From: Novosphingobium sp. KCTC 2891
Lineage (GTDB): Bacteria; Pseudomonadota; Alphaproteobacteria; Sphingomonadales; Sphingomonadaceae
Length of the DNA: 64,000 nt
Direction of reading: 5' to 3'
NCBI RefSeq assembly: GCF_025938155.1
Contig: NZ_JAPCZG010000014.1
Location: 1-64,000 of the forward strand
The notes under the pieces were generated by a model. It saw nothing but the letters and a program-made list of their open reading frames with translations, was not told where the DNA came from and did not search any database. Of the stretch, positions 58,817 through 64,000 are shown piece by piece. The number at the start of each line of letters is the position of its first letter. Position 1 is the stretch's first letter. The position numbers and the translations under genes are program-made.

Positions 58817-58830
58817 TTGTATAACTAGGT
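58817..58830. promoter_or_regulatory. TTATATAACTAGGT motif, one mismatch, in a divergent gap
   Basis: TTGTATAACTAGGT, followed by AATAG, between the MaoC operon (start 58794, minus) and the ligase gene (start 58867, plus). It is 23 bases from the former start and 36 bases from the latter, so it could control both. Confidence 0.65.
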
Positions 58831-58866
58831 AATAGAACCCGGAGAGCTAAGCAAGGAATTTTGAGA

Positions 58867-60357
58867 ATGACGGAGGTTCGGCGGATCAGCGATGCGCTCA
58901 AGGTGCGGGCGCTGCACCAGCGCGACGAGATCGCCCACGACGGGATCAACCGGAAAATCACCTACGCGCAATGGGATAGCGAGGCAGACGCAATTGGCGG
59001 CGGGCTCGCCGCTGCCGGCCTTCAGCCAGGCGACAGGGTTTTCCTGCCGATCAGCAATGCCCATGCCGTCGAAATGGCGATCGCGGTATTCGCGGTGTTC
59101 CGCGCAGGCGGCATCGTCTGCCCTATCAACACACGCCTCACCCATCGCGAAATCACCGACTTCGCCGCGCTGACCACCCCGCGCTGGTGCATCACCGACG
59201 TGCCCGACGTGGTCGCAGGGCTGGACCTCGCCGGCTGCTGGACGGTCGATGCGATGCCGCGCGACCTGTCCGCGTTGCCCGATCAGTCAGCGCTCGATCC
59301 GCTCGCCGATGCGGAAATCCTTGGCACCAGCGGCACGACCGGCAAGATCAAGGGGGTGGTCGTCACCCACCCCGACCTGATGAAAGGCGTCACCGGTACC
59401 AACCTCGACCGCTCACGCTCGACGTTGAGCGCGCTGCCGCTGACCGGATCAGGCGGCAACCTCGGCATCGTCATGCTGCCCGCACGCGGCGGGGCGACCG
59501 CGATCACCCAGCCGAAATTTGACCCCAAGGGATTCCTCGACCTCGTGCGCGAAAAGCGGCCGAACCTGGTCTATCTGGTGCCCTCGATGCTGCGACTGAT
59601 CCTCGATCATCCCGATGTCGCGGACTACGACTTCGCCGGGGTCAAGTACCTGATGACCGGCACCGCGCCGCTGCCTCACGATTCGGTCAAGCGCGCGCTG
59701 GACTTGTGGCCGCACGTGCGGATGCGCAACAGCTACGGCATGTCCGAAGGCGGCATCGGCATCGGGACGACCACGCAGGAACAAGTGCTCAAGCCCGGCT
59801 GCGTCGGCAAGTTGCCCGAGCATATGCAGTTGCGCGACGAACAGGGCGCGATCATCAGCCAGCCGGGCGTCGTCGGCGAAATCTATGGCTATCAGAACCA
59901 TCCCCGTCGCTATTGGAACGATCCGGAGGCGACGGCAGCCAGCTTCATCGGTGGCTGGACCCGCACGGGCGACCTTGGCTACGTCGATGCGGAGGGTGAC
60001 CTGATCATGGCCGGCCGGTCGAAAGAATTGATCATCCGTGGGGGCTACAACATCACCCCGCTGGAGATCGAGACCGCGCTGCATCTGCACCCGGCGGTGC
60101 AACAGGCGGCCGTGGTCGGCATCGAACACGACGTGTTGGGCGAAGACATCGCCGCTGCTGTCACCTTACGCCCCGGCAAGGTTGCGACCGAGGCCGAAAT
60201 CATCGAATTCTGCCGCCAGCATCTGGCCGACAACAAGGTGCCCCGCACTTTGCTGATCCTGCCGGATATGCCGCTCAACCCCAATGGCAAGATCCTGAAG
60301 AAGGAACTGGTGGCTCCCCTGGCCGCCGCCGCCAAGGCGCGCCGCAAGGCGGCCTGA
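58867..60357 (+). CDS. AMP-dependent acyl-CoA ligase
   Basis: This 496-residue ANL ligase has the P-loop LGTSGTTGKIKGVVVTH, NSYGMSEGGIGIGT, GDLIMAGRSKELIIRGGYNI and the catalytic Lys in PLNPNGKILKKELV. The GTTGKIKG loop differs from the GTTxxPKG of the three other ligases in the window. ATG 58867 is preferred (AAGGA upstream). It is divergent from the MaoC operon and shares its regulatory site. It may activate the acid entering the MaoC/hydratase steps. Confidence 0.88.
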   Translation: MTEVRRISDALKVRALHQRDEIAHDGINRKITYAQWDSEADAIGGGLAAAGLQPGDRVFLPISNAHAVEMAIAVFAVFRAGGIVCPINTRLTHREITDFAALTTPRWCITDVPDVVAGLDLAGCWTVDAMPRDLSALPDQSALDPLADAEILGTSGTTGKIKGVVVTHPDLMKGVTGTNLDRSRSTLSALPLTGSGGNLGIVMLPARGGATAITQPKFDPKGFLDLVREKRPNLVYLVPSMLRLILDHPDVADYDFAGVKYLMTGTAPLPHDSVKRALDLWPHVRMRNSYGMSEGGIGIGTTTQEQVLKPGCVGKLPEHMQLRDEQGAIISQPGVVGEIYGYQNHPRRYWNDPEATAASFIGGWTRTGDLGYVDAEGDLIMAGRSKELIIRGGYNITPLEIETALHLHPAVQQAAVVGIEHDVLGEDIAAAVTLRPGKVATEAEIIEFCRQHLADNKVPRTLLILPDMPLNPNGKILKKELVAPLAAAAKARRKAA

Positions 60358-60373
60358 CGGCGGGCAGCCCGAG

Positions 60374-60402
60374 GGGTCCCAAACCTGATCGGGTTGGGAC
60401 CC
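60374..60402. terminator. Hairpin between convergent ligase and aldo/keto reductase genes
   Basis: Perfect nine-base arms GGGTCCCAA (60374-60382) and TTGGGACCC (60394-60402) with an 11-base loop. It lies 16 bases after the ligase stop and touches the stop of the convergent aldo/keto reductase. It could end both transcripts; no long T-run is present. Confidence 0.55.
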
Positions 60403-61391
60403 TAGGCGTGCCCTAAGACGGGATGAGGCACGTACGCCTTTTCCAGAGTGGCGATTTCATCGGCGTCGAGCGTAAGGTCAAGCGCAGCAAGCGCATCGTC
60501 CAACTGCGCCAGCCGGGTCACGCCAATGATGGGGGCGGTCACGTCCGGCTTTGCAAGCACCCAGGCAAGCGCAACTTGCGCCATTGGTACGCCTCGCGCC
60601 GCAGCAAGGGCCGCCACCGCTTCCACGACCTGCTGATCGCTGGCTTGTGTGCGAGCATAAAGCATCGCGCCGAACCGGTCGCTGGAAGACCGTTGCGTTT
60701 CCTCACCCCACGGCCGGGTCAGCCGCCCACGCGCCAGCGGGCTCCAGGGGATGACACCAATTCCCGCATCGCGGCATAGCGGCAGCATCTCGCGCTCTTC
60801 TTCGCGATACAGCAGGTTGAGATGGTTCTGCATCGACACGAACCGCGCCCATCCGTTCCGCTCCGACAAGCAGAGCGCCTTCTGGAACTGCCATGCGTGC
60901 ATCGATGATGCGCCGATGTAGCGCGCTTTGCCGGCCCGGACGATATCATTGAGCGTTTCGAGCGTTTCCTCGATCGGTGTCTCGTTGTCCCAACGATGGA
61001 TCTGATACAGGTCGATGGTGTCGATACCCAGGCGCCGCAGACTATCGTCGACCGCCTGCAGCAAGGCCTTGCGTGAAAGTCCGCCCTGGTTCGGCCCCTT
61101 GCCCCATGCCCCCCACGCCTTGGTAGCGATGACGATCTCATCGCGCCGGGCAAAGTCGCGCAGCGCCCGCCCGGTGATCTCCTCCGAAGCCCCGTCTGCA
61201 TAGACATTGGCCGTATCGAAGAAATTGATTCCGGCATCCAGCGCCCGGCGGATGATGGCACGGCTGGCGTCCTCGTCCAGCACCCATGGATGTGCACCCG
61301 TCCCCGGCTCGCCGAAGCTCATGCAGCCCAGACACAGGCGTGAAACGGTGAGGCCGGTGCTTCCCAGCCGGCGGAGGGGAACGCCGCTCAT
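60402..61391 (-). CDS. Aldo/keto reductase
   Basis: This 329-residue TIM-barrel NADPH-dependent reductase has the tetrad in FFDTANVYADG (Asp, Tyr), IVIATKAWG (Lys) and LYQIHRWDN (His), plus the C-terminal SSDRFGAMLYARTQ and IGVTRLAQLDDALAAL. It reduces a ketone or aldehyde of broad type. The ATG at 61391 overlaps the dehydrogenase stop (ATGA), placing it at the end of the 60402-63719 unit. Confidence 0.9.
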   Translation of the reverse strand: MSGVPLRRLGSTGLTVSRLCLGCMSFGEPGTGAHPWVLDEDASRAIIRRALDAGINFFDTANVYADGASEEITGRALRDFARRDEIVIATKAWGAWGKGPNQGGLSRKALLQAVDDSLRRLGIDTIDLYQIHRWDNETPIEETLETLNDIVRAGKARYIGASSMHAWQFQKALCLSERNGWARFVSMQNHLNLLYREEEREMLPLCRDAGIGVIPWSPLARGRLTRPWGEETQRSSSDRFGAMLYARTQASDQQVVEAVAALAAARGVPMAQVALAWVLAKPDVTAPIIGVTRLAQLDDALAALDLTLDADEIATLEKAYVPHPVLGHA

Positions 61392-62608
61392 CGCAGTTGC
61401 TCGAACGGCACGTTCTTGTCCATGCGAACTTCGCCGGGCATACCCAGCACGCGTTCGGCAATCTGGTTGCGCAACACTTCATCGGCCCCGCCCGCGATGC
61501 GCATCACGGTGGAGTAGATATAGTCGTATTGCAGTTCGGACGTCGCCGTGTCGGCGGGGTCGGCGGCGATGGCATCAAGGCCGCGCAGTTCCATGCCCAG
61601 CCCCAACGCGCGCTGTTGCCGTCCTGCGTAGGCCAGCTTGATCATGCCCGCCAGCGCACCCGGATTTTCGCCCTTCGAAACCATCGTGCGCAGCCGCGCC
61701 TGAAAGAAGCGCTCGCCCTGTTCTTCGGCCAGCGCGTCGGCCAGCGCCAATCGCACCGCGCAATCGTCGGCCATGGTGCCGCCATCGCCATCGGGCGTCC
61801 GACCAGCCAGCGCCAGCAACGGCTCCACCCCGCTGCGGTGCGCGCCCGAACCCAGCCGCTCGCCCATCAGCACGGTCATGCAACAGGCCCAGCCCTCGCC
61901 CACCGCACCAAGGCGGTTGGCATCAGGGATGCGCACATCGGTCAGGAACGTCTCGTTGAATTCGCTCATGCCGGAAATCTGGCGGATTGGGCGGGTTTCG
62001 ATGCCCGGCGTGCTCATGTCGACGACGAAGAACGTCAGCCCCTTGTGCTTGGGCACCGTCGGGTCGGTGCGCACGACCAGAATGCCCCAATCGGTCAGGT
62101 GCGCCCAACTCGACCAGACCTTCTGACCATTGACGATCCAGTCACCCGAACCATCGTCGGCTTGCACCGCACGGGTGCGCAGCGCCGCCAGATCGGACCC
62201 TGCGGCGGGTTCCGAGAACAACTGGCACCACGTCACGTCGCCCTTCAGCGTGGGCGCGATGAAGCGTTCGCGCTGCTCGTCAGTGCCGTGGCGGGCGATC
62301 ACCGGCAACGCCATGCCGGTGCCGATCGAGGTGAACGGGCCCTTGGGCAGATTGTACCGCGCCTCCTCTTCGGCAAAGATCACCGCCTCGATCCCGGACA
62401 GGCCGCGGCCGCCCAACGCTTTGGGGAACGTCAGGCCTGCCCAGCCGCCATCGTGCAATTCACGCATCCAGGCACGGCCGCGCGCGGCTTCCTCGGTATC
62501 GGCCATCTTGATCCCGACCGGCAGGACGTGTGCCGGGGCATGTGCAGCCAGCCAGGCCTGCGCCTGCGCGCGGAAAGCGGCTTCTGCGGGAGAGTCATTG
62601 AAATCCAT
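61388..62608 (-). CDS. Acyl-CoA dehydrogenase, large subunit of a heteromeric pair
   Basis: This 406-residue dehydrogenase has CQLFSEPAAGSDLAALRT, QKVWSSWAHLTDWG and MRIAGGADEVLRNQIAERVL. Gly again sits at the YEGT Glu position. The ATG 62608 is preferred over 62665 and lies one base after the stop of its partner (62610). It is close in sequence to the large chain at 3139, implying duplication within the window. Confidence 0.9.
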   Translation of the reverse strand: MDFNDSPAEAAFRAQAQAWLAAHAPAHVLPVGIKMADTEEAARGRAWMRELHDGGWAGLTFPKALGGRGLSGIEAVIFAEEEARYNLPKGPFTSIGTGMALPVIARHGTDEQRERFIAPTLKGDVTWCQLFSEPAAGSDLAALRTRAVQADDGSGDWIVNGQKVWSSWAHLTDWGILVVRTDPTVPKHKGLTFFVVDMSTPGIETRPIRQISGMSEFNETFLTDVRIPDANRLGAVGEGWACCMTVLMGERLGSGAHRSGVEPLLALAGRTPDGDGGTMADDCAVRLALADALAEEQGERFFQARLRTMVSKGENPGALAGMIKLAYAGRQQRALGLGMELRGLDAIAADPADTATSELQYDYIYSTVMRIAGGADEVLRNQIAERVLGMPGEVRMDKNVPFEQLR

Positions 62609-62609
62609 G

Positions 62610-63719
62610 TCAGGCCGCCTTTCCCTGGGATTGCGAACACGTATCGACCGTGGCGCTGTGCGCATCGAGCAGCCGCCCGGCCCAGAAGCCGCGATTGCCC
62701 ACGATCACTGCGAGCATCCGTTCGCGGCGGTAATAGAAGTGGCAGTTGGCCTCGAACGTGTAGCCGATGCCGCCATGAACTTGCAGGTTCTCGCGCGCTG
62801 CCAGTTCGAAAGCCTTGATCGCGGTCAGCCGCGCGGCAGCCGCTGCGCCCGGCAAATCGTGCGGCGAAGCCTGCGCCGCCCAGCCAGCGAAATAGGCATT
62901 CGAGCGCGCCAGTTCGATCGCCACCGCCACGTCGGCCAGCTTGTGCTTGATCGCCTGGTAACCCGCGAGCGGGCGCCCGAACATCTGGCGCTCCATGGTA
63001 TAGGCAACGCCCATCTGCAAACACGCCTCGGCTCCGCCCACCGCCTCGAACGCGGCCTGCACCGCCGCGCGATCGAACAGCGTGGGCAGCACGCCCCCGC
63101 CAGGTAGCGGCTCGGCGACGGCATCGTTAAAATCGATGCGGTAGTGCGCGCGCAACTGATCGAAACTGTCCAGCCGCGTGCGGGTCACACCGGGTTGGTC
63201 CAGCCGGATCAGCGCGAGGCCATCGCCCACCTGCACCACCGCCAGGCTGGCGATGCCTGCATCGGCCACCGGCTGCTTGGTGCCATTGAGCTTGCCCCCA
63301 ACCAAAGCAACGCCCTGGCCCAGCATCGGCCCCGGCCCTTCGGCACTGGCGAAGCAGGCGATCACATCGCCGCTGGCCAGTTGCGGCAACCATTCCGCCT
63401 TCTGCGTTTCGGTCCCGGCGAGCCGGATGGCATCGGCGGCCAGCACGATTGAGGAAAAGAACGGCACCGAGGCGTTTACCCGGCCCAGTTCCTGCTGGAT
63501 AACGCCAAGGTCGAGCTCGGTCATGCCTAGCCCGCCGAAGTCCTCCGGGATGGCTGCGCCGGTAAAGCCCATACTGGCGATTTCGCGCCAAAGCGGCTCG
63601 TCCCATTCGGCCCCGGCGTCAATGAGCTGGCGCAGGCGGTCGAACGGGGTGCGTTCGGCCAGCAGCCCGCGCGCCTGTTCGGCCAGCATCTTCTGTTCGT
63701 CGGAAAGGTCGAAATCCAT
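62610..63719 (-). CDS. Acyl-CoA dehydrogenase, small subunit of a heteromeric pair
   Basis: This 369-residue dehydrogenase begins MDFDLSDEQKMLAEQARGLL and ends with VHGGIGYTFEANCHFYYRR plus VGNRGFWAGRLLD. It is the short partner of the dehydrogenase at 61388. It resembles the chains at 4341 and 52600 in lacking the EPxxGSD segment. It lies nine bases after the partial gene at the window edge, so all belong to one operon. Substrate unknown. Confidence 0.9.
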   Translation of the reverse strand: MDFDLSDEQKMLAEQARGLLAERTPFDRLRQLIDAGAEWDEPLWREIASMGFTGAAIPEDFGGLGMTELDLGVIQQELGRVNASVPFFSSIVLAADAIRLAGTETQKAEWLPQLASGDVIACFASAEGPGPMLGQGVALVGGKLNGTKQPVADAGIASLAVVQVGDGLALIRLDQPGVTRTRLDSFDQLRAHYRIDFNDAVAEPLPGGGVLPTLFDRAAVQAAFEAVGGAEACLQMGVAYTMERQMFGRPLAGYQAIKHKLADVAVAIELARSNAYFAGWAAQASPHDLPGAAAAARLTAIKAFELAARENLQVHGGIGYTFEANCHFYYRRERMLAVIVGNRGFWAGRLLDAHSATVDTCSQSQGKAA

Positions 63720-63728
63720 GTCGCGTCC

Positions 63729-64000
63729 TCAATCGGCAATCGGTTCATACCAAGTAGTGGCCAGCGCCCCCATGGCTTCGGCCATGATCGCGGTCTCGCG
63801 CACCGTGCGGTTGTGGCAAACTTGCAGGGCAGCGGCGAAGTCCACCGTGTTGGCGGCGATCATTCGCGCCAGAGCGGTCCTCGCAGCGGCGAGATCGGGC
63901 CCTGCGTCAGGTGCCAGAGCGCGAATGTCAGAGAGTTCGTCAGCATCGAACGCTGCGCCGTGGCTTGCCCGCATGCGCCAGAACTTGACCAGCCGCGCAA
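63729..64000 (-). CDS. C-terminal part of an unidentified protein (partial)
   Basis: An open frame enters from the right window edge and stops at TGA 63731-63729, nine bases before the dehydrogenase ATG. Visible segments include ARLVKFWRMRASHGAAFD, AARTALARMIAANTVDFAA and CHNRTVRETAIMAEAM. An internal ATG at 63974 is not the true start because the frame continues upstream. I cannot assign a family. The tight spacing makes it the upstream member of the 60402-63719 operon. Confidence 0.6.
   Translation of the reverse strand, partial: ARLVKFWRMRASHGAAFDADELSDIRALAPDAGPDLAAARTALARMIAANTVDFAAALQVCHNRTVRETAIMAEAMGALATTWYEPIAD

Noticed and set aside
1..64000. tRNA, rRNA or riboswitch genes
   Set aside because: No cloverleaf, rRNA-like or recognisable aptamer sequence stood out in any intergenic region.

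Overview
The window is a high-GC stretch of an alphaproteobacterial genome, most likely a sphingomonad (Novosphingobium/Sphingobium-like). This rests on the gene style, a TonB-dependent receptor beside catabolic genes, a decayed IS6-family transposase of a type common in that group, and the intergenic palindrome CCCCTCCCGC-TT-GCGGGAGGGG. No rRNA, tRNA, CRISPR array or replication gene was seen. Apart from a decayed left edge (1-2101) it is almost entirely catabolic: about 59 protein genes, nearly all for CoA-thioester metabolism (acyl-CoA ligases, heteromeric acyl-CoA dehydrogenases, hydratases, CoA-transferases, thiolase-like proteins with DUF35 partners), plus P450s, aldehyde dehydrogenases, SDRs and amidohydrolases. 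The content fits degradation of a hydrophobic alicyclic or isoprenoid (steroid- or terpenoid-like) carboxylic compound. The substrate cannot be read from the sequence.

Layout. 1-2101: end of an unknown gene, IS6 transposase ruin, unrecognised spacer, truncated SMR transporter. 2145-11015 (-): quinone-reductase-like flavoprotein, acyl-CoA dehydrogenase pair, acyl-CoA ligase, tandem CoA-transferase, DUF35 protein, thiolase-like protein. 11128-13046 (-): hydrolase/flavin-reductase fusion and a GntR regulator, divergent from two amidohydrolases (13165-15718, +). 15911-18370 (-): TonB receptor. 18481-22593 (-): DUF2889 protein, SDR, ligase, SDR. 22651-23247 (-): TetR, divergent from P450-ALDH-SDR (23312-26842, +). 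26945-32157: two SDRs around a second TetR, an AttH-like protein, and a second DUF35/thiolase pair. 32144-41113 (-): eight-gene operon (amidohydrolase, small membrane protein, P450, ALDH, CoA-transferase, hydratase, CoA-transferase, amidohydrolase). 41298-42083 (-): second GntR. 42187-44421 (-): three SDR-fold proteins. 44545-49740 (+): SnoaL-like protein, MarR-like regulator, kinase, ACAD10/11-type dehydrogenase, SDR, quinone reductase. 49730-54819 (-): dehydrogenase pair, small unknown protein, ligase, flavoprotein. 54917-60357: thioesterase, MaoC-hydratase-hydrolase operon, ligase. 60402-64000 (-): aldo/keto reductase, third dehydrogenase pair, partial gene.

Regulation gives the clearest unifying signal. 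The 14-mer TTATATAACTAGGT occurs exactly four times (5468, 11048, 13116, 18420), once with one mismatch (58817) and three times with three mismatches (22618, 44483, 54875), always just upstream of a transcription unit in the outer parts of the window. The inner part (about 26-42 kb) instead carries a second motif, TGAC-N5-[AG]TCA, at 26860, 28528, 30518 and 41163. This suggests two catabolic regulons, one nested in the other.

A plausible joint scheme (inference): TonB-dependent uptake, P450/ALDH oxidation of a methyl or alcohol to an acid, activation by ligases or CoA-transferases, dehydrogenation by the heteromeric dehydrogenases, hydration by MaoC or crotonase proteins, oxidation by SDRs and retro-aldol cleavage by the DUF35/thiolase modules. 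A kinase/ACAD10-11 branch would remove gamma-hydroxyl groups.
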